The translations under genes were made by a program, and so were the position numbers. DNA of 64,000 nucleotides from Tetraselmis striata (taxonomy: Eukaryota; Chlorophyta; Chlorodendrophyceae; Chlorodendrales; Chlorodendraceae), in contig VCJN01000493.1 of the NCBI GenBank assembly GCA_006384855.1, positions 62,001 to 126,000 of the forward strand. Direction: 5' to 3'. Under the pieces are notes generated by a model. The model was not told the origin of the DNA. It saw only the letters and a list, made by a program, of their open reading frames with translations, and did no database searches. The first letter of the stretch is position 1. Each line of letters begins with the position of its first letter. Positions 44,437 through 56,068 of this stretch are shown here, piece after piece.

Positions 44437-45080
44437 CGCGCCGGAACCACGGAAGACGACGTCGCCCCAGCCGAACCCGTGTCCCTGGCGCTTATGTTAT
44501 CCGCAAGACAGCACTCCAGCCAGCCACAGCAGCAGCCGCGATAGAACGGGCTGATGATTCAAACGAGAGCGAGCAAGGACAACGCAGGGTCGGATGGCAC
44601 GCGACGATGGCACGCGCTAGCAGACGAGTGCGGTTGAGGACGACGACGTTTCCCTCCTAGCGTCGCTGACACTGGCGCCGCCGAACTCGTCGCCGCCGCC
44701 GCCGACGAAAGAATGTCGTCCACGCGATGCGGCGGACATCAGCGCCGCGCTGGCGCCGCCGAGCAGTACCGTCGGTACCGTACTGGTGTGAATTACAAAA
44801 CGGCCAGTAACAAATCCACCGCCGATAAAAGCAATACTAAAGATCAACAGGGCAAGCCGCCGCCAAAAAGCGGCCCCGTACTGGCACACTGTGCCCTAAT
44901 CTTTTTGCATCACCGGAGTAAGAGGGTTCTGCTTAAATGTAGGCTTTTTCCCTTCCCCAGTACTTTGCGTGCATTCTCTGGACGCTCTCCCTGTAACCAC
45001 AAAGTTCAAAGATCACCGGAGTAGAGCGACTATGTGCCCGCAGCATGAACCCTATGACGGGAATATGGGATATATATATA
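44437..45080. other. Upstream intergenic region
   Basis: Contains the AATF 5' flank and Cys/Ala-coding GC-rich frames at 44617-44889 without recognised domains. No convincing second gene. Confidence 0.45.
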
Positions 45081-45390
45081 TGTTAAGACCCATATGAAAA
45101 CGTGACACATGTGCACATGTGTCGCCACATGTGCACATGTGTCATCGGGGGACACATCTGCACATGTGCCATGTTGCTTTTGACACATGTGCACATGTTT
45201 TGCCTCGTGACACATCTGCATGTGTCAAAATCAAAACGACACATATGCACATGCGCTAGCACATGTACACATATGTCATTTTTCCGGCTGATCACGACAC
45301 ATGTGCACATGAGGCATGAACAGTATGGCTCATGTGCACATGTGTGGCCCGACACGTGACACATGTACACATGTATGTGTCATTTTCGAG
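45081..45390 (+). repeat. Left terminal inverted repeat and palindrome array
   Basis: Terminal repeat 45081-45155, then variants of gacacatgtgcacatgtgtc to about 45390. Each unit is almost its own reverse complement. Confidence 0.92.
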
Positions 45391-45659
45391 TCTGAGATAA
45401 GACACATATGAATATACGTTCATTTTCGTCCGCGGAATTCGAGCGTGGGGTTCTAATTTAGAATTATTGAAATATAAATATTCCGTAAGGCACAAATTAA
45501 TTATTTAAGAATGCCGGCCACTCGTCTGATGCCCTTAAAATGTATATTAATGCACTACAGAGCAACATCAGCCAGAAATATACAAAAGGATGTCGTCGGC
45601 ATTTAGACAATGGCAAAGTTAGTGTTGGCAGGTGTCATATCATTACATTGCTGCGCACT

Positions 45660-45872
45660 TTAGGACACGGACATGAGAGTCAGAACTTGGCTAGTGGAAG
45701 CACCCTCGTCGTAAATGTTCTCACATTTACTGTTGCCATTGTGACACCGGGAGTTGCATTTCCTGCTTGCTTTGCGGCATGCACATACATTGGTTCTGCA
45801 CGGACCCTTGCAACTACACCTCAACACACCCTGGCCAGCAAATAGGGATACAGAAGCCGAAGCATTGCGCAC
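45660..45872 (-). pseudogene. CXC-type Cys-rich fragment inside the TTAA transposon
   Basis: Encodes RCSCKGPCRTNVCACRKASR followed by KCNSRCHNGNSKCENI. The spacing C-x-C-x3-C-x4-C-x-C-x6-C-x3-C is that of tesmin/TSO1-like CXC DNA-binding repeats, which also occur at the C-terminus of some transposon proteins. The upstream partner is the segment at 46064-46312 on the same strand. No full ORF links them. Confidence 0.6.
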
Positions 45873-46063
45873 TGATATCTGTTTCCAGTTGGCTTCTCTC
45901 GCAATTGTTCAAGCACACCCGCGGCCCGTGTTGCGCTGGGACACTGTCACGCACATGATCAATATCCCTATGGCCAAAGGATGGCCTTATGACTCCAGCC
46001 TTGGTCGCAAGCCTGAAAGGCCATGCTCATTCACCTGAAACACCAGTTCAAAGCGATAATATG

Positions 46064-46312
46064 TCACACACCCAATAAATCAAAACCACAAGCACATAGT
46101 ACGTAGGCAATGCCATACCAAAAATACATATACATATACATAGGGATTGTTACCTCGATGACGATGCACACCAAGCATTGTGCATCTGGCTTGGAGCGGT
46201 CGACGCTTGGAATTGGGATGCGGACGACATCGCCAACCAATGGTGCTGGCCTATGACGTGCAGCCACTCTGGTCCGCATTGCTATGGCTTGCTTGGCCGG
46301 AACTAAGAACAC
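46064..46312 (-). pseudogene. Conserved-looking segment of a transposon protein
   Basis: Encodes AKQAIAMRTRVAARHRP and then VGDVVRIPIPSVDRSKPD. A G-D-x-V-x-x-x-I-P-x-V-D-R motif ahead of a CXC tail recurs, from memory, in proteins carried by mobile elements. The superfamily is not identified. Confidence 0.45.
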
Positions 46313-46614
46313 CTAGACCTGATGGCTTGGCGCTCTGGCGTGTCTGTGAAGTCTGGGTCTAATTGGACAGACCGCTCCCGTGACTCAGAGCGCACCCAGC
46401 AGGACGTCAAACACAACTCGATGACGATCCAACCTGTGCACGCGCCATTTTGAACTGGCGGGCGAACCGCCGCCCGCGCGCCCGCCGCCCCCGTCAGGCA
46501 GCCACCCCTGAACAACTTCCGCCGGCGGTTTATCGCCCCTCCGCAGGGTCGCTACTTATCTCGTTTTTCACGGATAAGATACGACCCTGTGCATATGCGT
46601 AGAAAGCAGTGGAC

Positions 46615-46910
46615 GCGGGTGACCCATATGCACATGTGCATCGATCAATACGGCGCATGTTTACATGTGTCGTCATCAGCAGGAAATATGCCCCGTGTGG
46701 ACATGTGATGACACAAATGCACATGTGTCAACTCCGGAGTTGACACAGGTGTATATGTGTCATCGTACAACAAATGTGCACATGTGTCAAAAAACACAAT
46801 GACATATGTGTACATGTGTTGACACATGTGCACATGTGTCCCCCGATGACACATGTGCACATGTGGCGACACATGTGCACATGTGTCACGTTTTCATATG
46901 GGTCTTAACA
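46615..46910 (-). repeat. Right terminal inverted repeat and palindrome array
   Basis: Mirror of the left end. About ten more degenerate palindrome units from 46615, ending in ggtcttaaca. Confidence 0.92.
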
Positions 46911-47003
46911 TATACACCGATAAACCCTCTAATAAAGTATAGTACATTTAATATTCCGTATGGTGCGGGTCTTCCGCGGGGGTAGCGCAGGTCTAACCAT
47001 GTG

Positions 47004-47004
47004 A

Positions 47005-47050
<46 letters not shown>

Positions 47051-47065
47051 TATATATACATATAA
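47004..47065. repeat. (TA)n microsatellite
   Basis: About 60 bases of alternating TA with rare TG/CA interruptions. Confidence 0.95.
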
Positions 47066-48102
47066 ATAGAGACTGATCGATATGATTTTATGTGGTTAAT
47101 GCACCAATACGGGTACTCGTGATTTACACACATACGCGTTCGGAGATATTCCGTATCATAGCTCGCAGCATTCCTGAACCAGATTACTTGTAGTCCTTTG
47201 GCACCTGTTTCTGGCAGTGAACTAACCTTGTATGTACATGATTAATACCTGTAACTGCGTGCTTGCTTAAAATAATAGCCACGATATGCTTTGGAGCTCT
47301 CGACGACGATATGATAGCTGGCTTCACTGGACGCTTCCCCGTCAAGTGCCACCAACCCCATCATAGCTTGCCCCTCACTGAAATAAGAGTGATAGGGATT
47401 GCCGATGTCGAGTCGCCGACCAAGTGTCGTCGGCGGCGGCGCCCATATCCTTTCGCGCAGTCATCGCGACATTCCAAATATTCATTTGCGCGTGCGCAAT
47501 GGGCGTGGATGATAATTGTGCAATCTATGCGAGCGCGACAAGTACGACGAATAAGTATAATGGTCGCAGGCCACAGAAAGAAGCGTCTAGAATAGATCCT
47601 CATTATTGCCTGTTACTCACTTGTTACAACGGATATACACACTCCCAGGCGGTTTAATCAAACCAGTCCAGTTACATTTGTGGTGAAACAAATGGGAAGA
47701 GACGATTTTGCATCCAGCAGTTAGCAGATGTGGGAAGCAATGCACTGAAGCTCTCATGCGGAAGCAAAGAGGTACCCACTACCTGTAGCTTATCAGCATG
47801 CAGGCCGGGCAAAAATGAGCATGCGCGGCCTAGCACATGGCTGCTGCGGGCGCACCATAGCATGTGTGGCGCAATAATACACATCATTGTCTTGTATATC
47901 AACAACATCGCGTGCCTGCTGATTCGAAAACACAGTCCGTACATGCGAGCGCATGTATGCCACAATGGACAGGCCAATGATGATTTATGAACAACAGCAG
48001 GAAAGTACACCTGCCTATCCCTGCAATCTAGGGTATTCTAGGGCATTCCTGCAACTTCATGTTTTGTGGCAAGATGGCCAGCGTGTCAGGGAGGGTGCGC
48101 GA
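47066..48102. other. Intergenic, no gene recognised
   Basis: Short frames only. A minus TGTAA near 47667-47671 is one possible end signal for the M8 gene. Confidence 0.5.
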
Positions 48103-50613
48103 TTACACAGCGCGCCCCTGACCTAGAACAAAGGGAATCACCGCCAACAGCACGGCCACCCAATGTGCGTGCAGCAGCGTGCTGCCAGACACCTGGCGGC
48201 CGTCGCTTTCGTCCTGGTTGGTGCCCGCTGCCGGAAGTTTAACCTCAAACACGCGGAGCGCTTGGCTTCTTCGCTCGCAGCTAGGGCCGGCCCAGCCCAG
48301 GTAGCACTGGCAGACCCCCGCCGCGCAGTTCCCTCTTCCGTTGCAGTCCGCGTCGCATCCCAGGGAGTTGCACAGTTGACTGTTGTCTGGGCAGGGCCCC
48401 AAAGTGTCGGCCCCTGCGCCGTTTCCCCGCTGAATGCTGATAGTCCTCCCGGTGGCGCAGGCGTGTTCCCTGCCGTCCACCTGAACGTAGAGTATCCCCG
48501 ATTCGCAGCGCGCTCTGCACCCCGATTCACACCAGTGGTTCAGATGCATATCAGAAGCAGCGATCAAAGGTTCAAATGCAGGCGTTTGCTGTATGCCCAC
48601 CTGAAGCACTGGGCGCCTGAGACTGCAGACGGCAGTCCGCCCGCCGACCCCTGCTGCCACTGCAACGGGGAAATCCAGACAAGAGTGGGCTTGTAAGAAA
48701 CTGAAATCCACAAACAACGACAAGTGCCGATAAGTGAAGTCAAAGCATCTCAAAGTAAGGACTAGCACTTGTCCGTCCCGACTTCGCGTGACAGTGGGCG
48801 TCGGACAGCGACAGGCGGCGCCTACCGGGATGCAGCGACCCCCGGGGCCGTGATAACCCGTGGAGAACATGTCCATCTTGGCATCGCGGCAGTCGTCTGC
48901 TGCCGTGAGCGGCACCACTGTATGGCAGCCATCCATGATGGCCTCCATGGCACAGCTCCCCGTGGCAAGATGGCTGTACGTGCACGCGGAGCGCCCTAGC
49001 GTGGAGCAATACAGCCCGGCCCCACCGCCCGCCGCAGATGCCGGAGTCCGGCATGTGTCTTCCATCACAGCTTCACACCCTGCTCGGTGCCCGATGGGGA
49101 GAGATGCCTGCCGAGATAGGGGATGATGTAACGCACACAGGTGAGCAGCGTGGCGGCTGCAATGCATGAAGGGACTGAATGGGCGGCAGGGCGGAGGTGC
49201 GGGAAACTGTCCCGGGATAGGGTCAGCTGAACACCGCACCTGCACAGCAGCAGGGTTGCGCAGATACCACCCTGAGGCCTCCGCCATAGCTATCGTGAGT
49301 GTGGAGAAGACAGCGTGGTCGGCGGACGTCCGGACCCGGCGAGCGCTGTCCATCAGCTCCCCGCTATAGATCCGATCCTCCCAGTGGTTGCCTGGCTGCA
49401 GTTCTGTGGTGTGGCACAGTGGCAATCATGGGCAAAGGAGGGTCATCCACACATCCAGCGGCAGCACTGTTGAGCGTTTATCTCTTCACCAACCTTAAAG
49501 GAAGATGAGGCGCACCGTCATTGGAGAGCTCCACACCGTCGAGAGACGGGCAACCAAAGTGTGCGGCGGCCACCGCTACCACATCTGGCAGCACAACCAC
49601 ATGGCGGCTCTGGCTCGTCGAGGGGGAGTCCACCTCCCGCACCACCTCCACCTGCCGCCCATCAGCTGCCTGAAACTGGTTGCCATAGCCGATGTCGAAC
49701 AAGTTGGAGCTGAAAAAGAGTACGTGCACAATCTCGTGCACGATGGCCTCCAAAAGCTCGTCCACATGCTGCGCGGCCAGGAATGGAATCGCACGAGCCA
49801 TAAGCCAAGACAATTGTAGAGTTCCAGCGGGCCGCAATGAAGCAGTGCAGTGAAGCAGCAATGGTGGCAGCGAAGGCAGAGCAGGCGCTCGCCATGTCTA
49901 TACGGTTCCGATCCAAAGTCAGAGCACTTGGGCAGATGTTGATGTACCCCGCCAATGGGCGCCCCGAGAGCGCATCCATCTCACAGGCCCCTGCATACGC
50001 AATGGTCCCCTGCGCGGGAAGAGCCAGCAGGGGGGGGGCTGTGGAGTACATGCGAGTTGCTGCTTGCAGGGCATGCCCCTGATACATGATTGAGCACACA
50101 GCACTGATGGCTGTGCCGGAGTAACCACACCTGCCAGCATTCAGGAACGTCTGTCGTTGCGACATACAGAATGATGTCTGCATCGGGCGCGCCGCTCCCG
50201 GCAGGGACTCCATCCGCCGACCCAAACAAATCAGGATTGTGAAGCACCCCTGTCTCCTCGTCGGAACAGTACCTGCACGCGCCGGGGAGATTGATCACTA
50301 CACCCGTTCTCCGCGCCTACCCGTAGCACGGCCACACTCTCGACTCGCCTGTGGATGGAGGTCGCAGAGCACTCGGTGCTGTCTTCGGCGAGATCGAAGC
50401 TATACTCGCTGATGCGCGTGCCGCAACCCCTGTCCAGGGTGAGATTTCCCACCACGGGGTCGCGGACTAGCAGCCGCTGGCTGATCTCGCCCACCGCTGC
50501 AGGGATGAGAACCTGCCGCAGCAGCTGACTCCGAGCGGAATCCAGCCCCTGCAGCCAGCCAGCCGGGTCGGCATCAAATGGGCGTGCATTGTGCGCCCAT
50601 TCGGGCAGGATGG
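48103..50613 (-). CDS. Leishmanolysin-like zinc metalloprotease (peptidase family M8), 5' end unresolved
   Basis: M8 enzymes are membrane-anchored or secreted zinc endopeptidases. Exons seen: 50613-50304, 50272-50131, 50009-about 49905, 49768-49516, 49391-49240, 49107-48826, about 48700-48103. Key residues: the zinc motif HEIVH in LLEAIVHEIVHVLFFSSNLF; the third ligand His in AAAHFGCPSLDGVEL about 60 residues on; GNHWEDRIYSGELMDS, the M8 pattern H-W-E-x-R-x-x-x-x-E-x-M, with D-G|GNHW rebuilt across 49516/49391; and GRPLAGYINICP upstream. Many paired Cys follow. A single EGF-like unit (CNGRGNCAAGVCQCYLGW) comes next, then a C-terminal hydrophobic tail (WVAVLLAVIPFVLG), as in GPI-anchored proteins. 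The signal peptide exons should lie at 50,620-51,150, where AAAAPLRVHPEYQLSVRVV may be one exon, but I could not fix them. Confidence 0.9.
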
Positions 50614-52765
50614 CTGCTCAGCAACGACCGTGGCATGGCATGTTGGCATGGCGACCACACGCACGCTTAGCTGGTACTCTGGGTGCACGCGCAAAGGCGC
50701 AGCGGCTGCGCTCGGGGTCCCGGATGCTGCTGCCACTTGTGCCTGATGCTTGGTGCACCATCCGGCCGGTCAGTGCGTGGTCCCCATGCATGAGGTAGAG
50801 CGGGTTGCAGCGCTGCACAAGCGGATCGCAATAGGTGGCATGCGTACTCTGCCTCCCTGGCGAGATGCCGATTCGCGTTTGTACCGCTGCATCGCCAGCT
50901 CCTCTGCGGCATGTGCCCGTCCGCGCCCGCATGCAGACACCCTCACCCGAATTCCTGGTGAGGCAACAGCGTCGCGCTATCAATGCTGAATGAAGATAAA
51001 GCTGGCGACAAGCCACCTGGTCCGCAACCAGTAGCTGCCCCTGGCCTGGCTGGCGGAGAGAGCTCAATTCTTGTTTGTGGATTGTTGCTAGCCATACATG
51101 GCACCAACATGCAAATACATCTGAATTCTGCAACCGCCCCCCGTATGCCAGAGCATGAATGTTGTCCTGCTGACCCTTTGCTCATGCATCATAGCAAGGC
51201 TGATAAAACACGATATGGGAATTTAATCCTTTAGCTAGTATTAAGTGAAGATTTCAGCAGGATAGATGTAAAACAAGTATCTTGGTAGTTGGATGTGGTT
51301 CCGCCTCCCCGCGCCTGGCTCTGCTCACTGTGATCGGACTGCCTATGATCACTATGATCAGACTACCTATGATCAGACTACCTCACTATGATCAGACCAG
51401 ACTGTCCGGTAGCGACACATACGAGCAGTGGCCTTACAGCCGCCGCATTGGCTTCATGTGACATTCACTTGGCATCGATGTCTCTTGGCCGCTGGGCACT
51501 CACCCTGCGACACAAGGAACACCAGCAATAGCGTTTGGGCGCAGCTGATCGAAGGCATTTCGTGACGTCACACCCTCTTAGGCGCCACCGCCTCCCCGGC
51601 TGGTTCGCACGCCTCACAGCCAGGACAGCGTAGTCGCTCCACACGTGACTGTTGACCAGCGACGACTGTGACATATGTATCTCGTACCAGCCGCGGCTAC
51701 CGTACCCGTACCGGGGCGGGAGCGACTGTGAATTATAAGGATTAGCGCCTGTCAGTCCAGGCGGCGAAACGCGCGTCGAGTGCTGCAGGACAGCTGCTGC
51801 TGATGACGAAAAATTATTCGCCGAGTCAAACGCGCGCCGGTCTAGTCGCTACAGGGTACAGGTATGCTGCCAGCAGCAGAGTCGTCGACGAGTGGTCGCT
51901 ATCCGTCCGTAATCCTTACTCGAACTCGTGTACTCGTACAACTACCGAGGCTAGCTCGCGGCGGCCAGCGGGGCGCCGCAAACATCGCGTACCCCGTCCA
52001 GTACAGAAGTACCTATAATTACCGGTTGCGTACGATTTTAGCATTAGTATGTAATACGAATGCGCCTATAATTCTACATCGTCGCGCAACAATTATGTAT
52101 CATTGCGCATAAATACCTTTATGTGGGTACACCTACGGGAGTAATAATGTCGCAAATTACGCGCGCGACAATAACAAACCCGCGTACTTACGGGTAGTGT
52201 TCGAATCTGTCCGTACAAGCGAGCACTTCGGGTACCGACTAGTGGTGACCGGCGCGCATGCGGCTTCGCGGCAAACTAGAGCATACGGGTACACCGACAA
52301 TCTGCCGCCTCCAGCATGCCGGGCGCGGGCGGCGGAAACCGAGGCAAAGGAGACGGCAGGCGGATAGCGGCAGCGGCTCCCTAACCTGTGTCGGCACACG
52401 ATTCTGGCCTGCCTTCTGCGCAGGCGTGCACTGCCGCATACGCTGTACAGCGGGCTTGCTGACAGGGCTGGCAGGAGACAGTTCCACGCAGGCAGACCGC
52501 AGCTATAGGTGAAGCAGCGCATGTGCCACCACCACTATGGTGCTGCCTGACATAACCAGGCAGGAGATTATGTGCCTGTATGTGGCGGTTTGCGGAAGGG
52601 GAATTGGGTGTGCTAGGAATGAGAGCAAGGAGGGGATGTCCCGGGCGGGTGCAAAAAGGGGAGCGCGAGGGTTTTTGCAGTGGTGATCAAGTTGAGCATT
52701 TTAAACAGCAATCCTGAGGGCAATGCGCTGGCTGTGCCACATCAACCGTTCAACACTGCCAGTTC
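50614..52765. other. Probable 5' exons of the M8 gene, then intergenic
   Basis: Minus-strand 50,620-50,760 may hold an N-terminal M8 exon. 51,150-52,700 has no gene I recognise; short GC-rich frames only. Confidence 0.4.
51336..51402. repeat. Short tandem repeat around tatgatcagactacc
   Basis: Three to four imperfect copies of a 15-18 base unit containing the palindrome tgatca. Confidence 0.8.
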
Positions 52766-52773
52766 CTATAAAT
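52766..52773 (+). promoter_or_regulatory. Putative TATA box of the cation channel gene
   Basis: CTATAAAT lies 55-62 bases before the start codon, in a spacing that allows a short 5' UTR. Motif only. Confidence 0.35.
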
Positions 52774-52827
52774 GCGCTGTCTCACTGCTGTTGCCCATGC
52801 GCATTGCATGTCCGCCCCAGGAGCGCC

Positions 52828-55449
52828 ATGGCAGCTGAAAGCACTCCGCAACACCAAGAGATCATAGCCGGCAATGCTGGCACGTGGGAGAACTCTGACT
52901 ACCAAGGTGGGTGCCCTCTGGATCCAGACCCATCATCAAGATCCCAGGAACCACTGCCCAGCAGCACTGAATGCCTCCGATTCTCTGTTGATTTCAGGCT
53001 TGATAGCTGCGGGCAGCGGAGATGAGATCCAGGGACATGCAGAGCACGATCAGGAAAAGGTGACTGCCTCAGCCAGAAGTGGGGGCTGTGTGAGTATGTC
53101 TGTTTGAATGTGGTTGTACCTTGTTCTATGACATTGAAGTGAAGTCAGAGAGGTGCGCTGGATCCAACCTGATGTGTTGGAATCACCGGTGTCCAGGCAT
53201 TGCTGTCCAGCGACCGCCACTCTCCACTGCGGCCATCCACCCCAGATGGGCTCGATCAACCATCAGAGAAGACATATCACAATGATATCAGCTCCGCCGG
53301 TAGCTCCCACGTCCCCATCCCCAGACACAGTCTGATCACCTACGCCAGGCAGCTATGGATGGGGTCGCTACATGCTCCCATCTGAATGCTGTCTCGTGTG
53401 TCTCCATCCAGATGTATCCCGGGACCTCCAGCAGGGCGCATCTTACCGGCCTCCCCTACTCTTGAAGATTTACATGGACTTCACTCTTCTGTGCCTGCGC
53501 CTTGTGAGCAGCAAGACGTTCCAGAACTTCATAACAGTCGTCATCATGCTGGCCAGTCTCATGGTTGGCATGCAGACCTATCCATCGCTAGAGGACAATC
53601 CGGTGTTGAACGCGGCAGATCGTGCCATTCTGGCTATTTTCACCTTGGAGTGCGTTCTGAAAGTCCTCGCGGTGGGGCTGAGGCCATGGGAGTACGTCTA
53701 CGACTCAGATGGCGTGAACTTTTGGAACGTGTTTGACTTTGTGGTAGTGCTTGTGTGCTACCTCCCCCTTGACGCATCCATGGTGACAGTGATCCGCCTC
53801 TTCCGCCTCCTACGCGTTCTCAAGGTGGGCCATGTACCTGCATGCCTGTGTGTAGTGTGCACCTGCGATCACTCAGAGCAGATGATCCCTTCGATGCTGA
53901 CGTGATTTTTCACACTTGTGTGTGTCTGCTGCGAGCAGCTCGTCCGCGCTCTACCAGAGCTGCAGATCCTTGTCATGGGGCTCATCGGATCCATACCGTC
54001 CATCTTCTACGTGGCTTTGCTACTGTGTCTTGTGTTCTACCTGTACGGCATCATGTGCCTGTCCTTCTTCAAGCCCAATGATCCAGTCAACTTTTGGGAC
54101 CTTCAAACTACATTTCTCACACTTTTCAGGCGAGTGTGCGCCTTATCGAAACAAGCACTATTGGATGTGCACGGGGCAGCATCGTGGTCATGCTTTGTGC
54201 GCCCGAGGAACTAACTGCCTGCTGTATGTGGTCCGTCCAGGATGTCCACTCTGGATGACTGGGTCGACATCATGTACACAGCGATGTATGGCAACGACAT
54301 TGTTCCCTGCGACCCTTGGCGCGGCGACAGATGCACTGAGCCTACTCCCCAGCCTTGGCTGGCGTCGCTGTTTTTTGTCAGCTTCGCCGTCTTGAGCGCA
54401 TTTGTGGTGCTGAATTTGTTCATCGGTAAGCTGGCCAGCAGCAACGGCTGTCAGTGAGTCGGCAGGACACCCGTTCCCCTCGTAATCAGCGAATGACCCT
54501 GCGGTGCCCGCAATGACAGGCGTCGTAGCGACGCAAATGGAGGAGGCTAAAGGCAGACTGCAGAAGGAAAATGATAACCGTGGCAACATGTCTGGCTGCG
54601 AGGATGAATTTGACGAGGAGGAGCGCATGGCGAAGCTGATTTCGTTGCGGTTTGATGACCTGTCGGCTGAAGCTGGAAGCATTGTGGTAAGTCCCCCCCC
54701 CCCCCCCCCCCCCCGCTTACCCCCACCCCACCCCACCGCGCCCCGGCATGGGTCACAACGGGTGCCTGCCAGTCACTCATCTTTGAACTTTCTAGTGGCT
54801 GGACACGAGAAAGGAGAGGGGGGGGTATCTATTGCATGAGCTGCAAGTGGCTGAGGGATATCATCACACCTGAAGGCCAGGGCAAAGCTCTGTGTTCCGA
54901 TGGTGCGTTGACGCATTTTGACGCCCTGTGTGCTGCGTTCGCTGACTGCAGTCCGAAATCATCAAAATCACCAAGGCATTGGAACAGCTTGAGAGGAGAA
55001 GGAAAGAGAGGCACAGCCACGCCTCAACGGGCGCCGCTTCTGCAGTGCGGCGCAGTCAGACTTCTTCCACATGCCTGTCTGGTGACAGCGTAAGGCTGCC
55101 CAATGCCGACGGCAGAGCGCAGTCTGTCACAGGCACAGCAGACGCGCGCTCGCCTCCCCGCAATCCCGTCGGCGCAAACACACCGGCTGCGGAATCTCAA
55201 CTGGGGCCAGGGGGCAGCGGGAGCTCGACCCCTGCCTTCATCGGGCAGCTCAGAAGAGGCCCTGGCGCTGCTCCGCTGGAAGGTCAAGAACCACAGTCCC
55301 GAGCCGGCCACAAGAATGAGGAGCAGTTTGTGAAGGAAGTCACGCAGCTGCAGGCCAAGCTGCAGCAGCTGCATGACATGGTTCCCGGCCCAGTCGCCGA
55401 GTCCGCTGTTGCTGCCCCAGGTTTTGTGCCATCACCCAACAGCTCCTAG
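52828..55449 (+). CDS. Single-domain voltage-gated cation channel, 8 exons
   Basis: A six-segment, one-repeat channel of the bacterial NaChBac / eukaryotic single-domain (EukCat-like) class, presumed homotetrameric in a membrane. Exons: 52828-52906, 52998-53059, 53197-53299, 53412-53824, 53939-54129, 54241-54425, 54520-54686, 54952-55449; 565 residues with all phases matching. Seen: S1 FQNFITVVIMLASLMVGM; S2 AILAIFTLECVLKVLAVGL; S3 FWNVFDFVVVLVCYLP; S4 VIRLFRLLRVLK with four basic residues every third position; S5 SIFYVALLLCLVFYLYGIMC; pore STLDDWVDIMYTAMYG; S6 WLASLFFVSFAVLSAFVVLN. The filter TLDDW carries Asp where calcium channels usually have Glu. A C-terminal coiled coil is likely (ITKALEQLERRRKER; QLQAKLQQLHDMV). 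The intron 54130-54240 needs a GC donor. Intron 7 starts with poly-C. Confidence 0.95.
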
Positions 55450-55530
55450 GCATGTTACTACTGGTAGGCAGATGCACCCGTCGTTCGGTGCTACTACAAA
55501 GACAGATAAACGTCTGCGACTCGACGGCGC

Positions 55531-55540
55531 TGTAATAAAG
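55531..55540 (+). promoter_or_regulatory. Putative polyadenylation signal (TGTAATAAAG)
   Basis: Overlapping TGTAA and AATAAA motifs 82 bases after the channel stop codon. Confidence 0.45.
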
Positions 55541-55633
55541 CGCCCTACTAATAAACCCGAGGTGCTGATTCCCGGCCCTGATGGCGGGCTGCACTTCCAG
55601 CGCAGACGCAGTCCTACCTACTCCGCGTAATGG

Positions 55634-55690
55634 AGTCTAGATTTAGGGTTTTGGGGTTTGGGGGATCTTGAGTTTAAACCCTAAAACCCG
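55634..55690. repeat. Interstitial telomere-like inverted motif
   Basis: tttagggttttggggtttgg is followed about 25 bases later by ttaaaccctaaaacccg, its near reverse complement. The TTTAGGG unit is the plant/green-algal telomere repeat. Confidence 0.65.
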
Positions 55691-56068
55691 CTGCATGCAG
55701 ACATCAGTCAGATAGCAACTTCAAAAAGGTCGTCAAGCGTGCCTGCCGTGTGCACCCACATTGAGTGTTTGGACACTTTTAGATTGCTGAATTAGGCAAT
55801 GCTTTGTACGGTATTATACCTTTGTAGGGTAGAATACTTTTGTACAGTATTATACCTGGAGCTGAATTAGGCAATTATGCTTTGTATTATACCTGCGGGT
55901 ACGCGCCACCTGCGAGGAGTAGCAGGAAACCCGGGATTGATGTACCGTCAGCGACGCTACATCAACGCTACATCGACGCTACATCGACGGGGCTGAACCC
56001 CTCCCCGCACTTGCCACGCGGTTTCCGTCCATGCTGCTCAGCAGTCCAAGTTTGCACGGCCAGAGCTC
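55691..56068. other. Intergenic with short duplications
   Basis: Two copies of gctgaattaggcaat...ctttgta..tattatacct at about 55785-55830 and 55862-55895, and three copies of gctacatc(a/g)ac at about 55955-55990. No gene. Confidence 0.6.

Larger units (their letters stand above)
45083..46908. mobile_element. TTAA-flanked inverted-repeat DNA transposon with palindrome arrays
   Basis: The left end TTAAGACCCATATGAAAACG is repeated in inverse orientation at the right end (46846-46908), with about 70 bases of near-perfect terminal inverted repeat. TTAA at both outer edges fits the target duplication of piggyBac or Kolobok superfamilies. Each end carries about ten copies of a short self-complementary unit (acacatgtgcacatgtgt). 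The inside encodes decayed minus-strand protein pieces (Cys-rich CXC and a VGDVVRIPIPSVDRS segment). No transposase catalytic core is recognised, so it is non-autonomous or decayed. Confidence 0.85.

Noticed and set aside
45102..45370. His/Met/Cys-rich ORFs on both strands at 45.1-45.4 and 46.6-46.9 kb
   Set aside because: They only translate the palindrome arrays of the TTAA transposon, so all frames look alike.
9032..46910. CRISPR-like arrays at the palindrome clusters and minisatellites
   Set aside because: Repeats are directly adjacent or self-complementary without unique, equal-length spacers, and the context is a eukaryotic genome.
55373..55630. Separate small gene after the channel (frame containing KTDKRLRLDGAVIKRPTNK)
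   Set aside because: It overlaps the channel's last exon in another frame and contains the likely polyadenylation signals; more probably 3' UTR.
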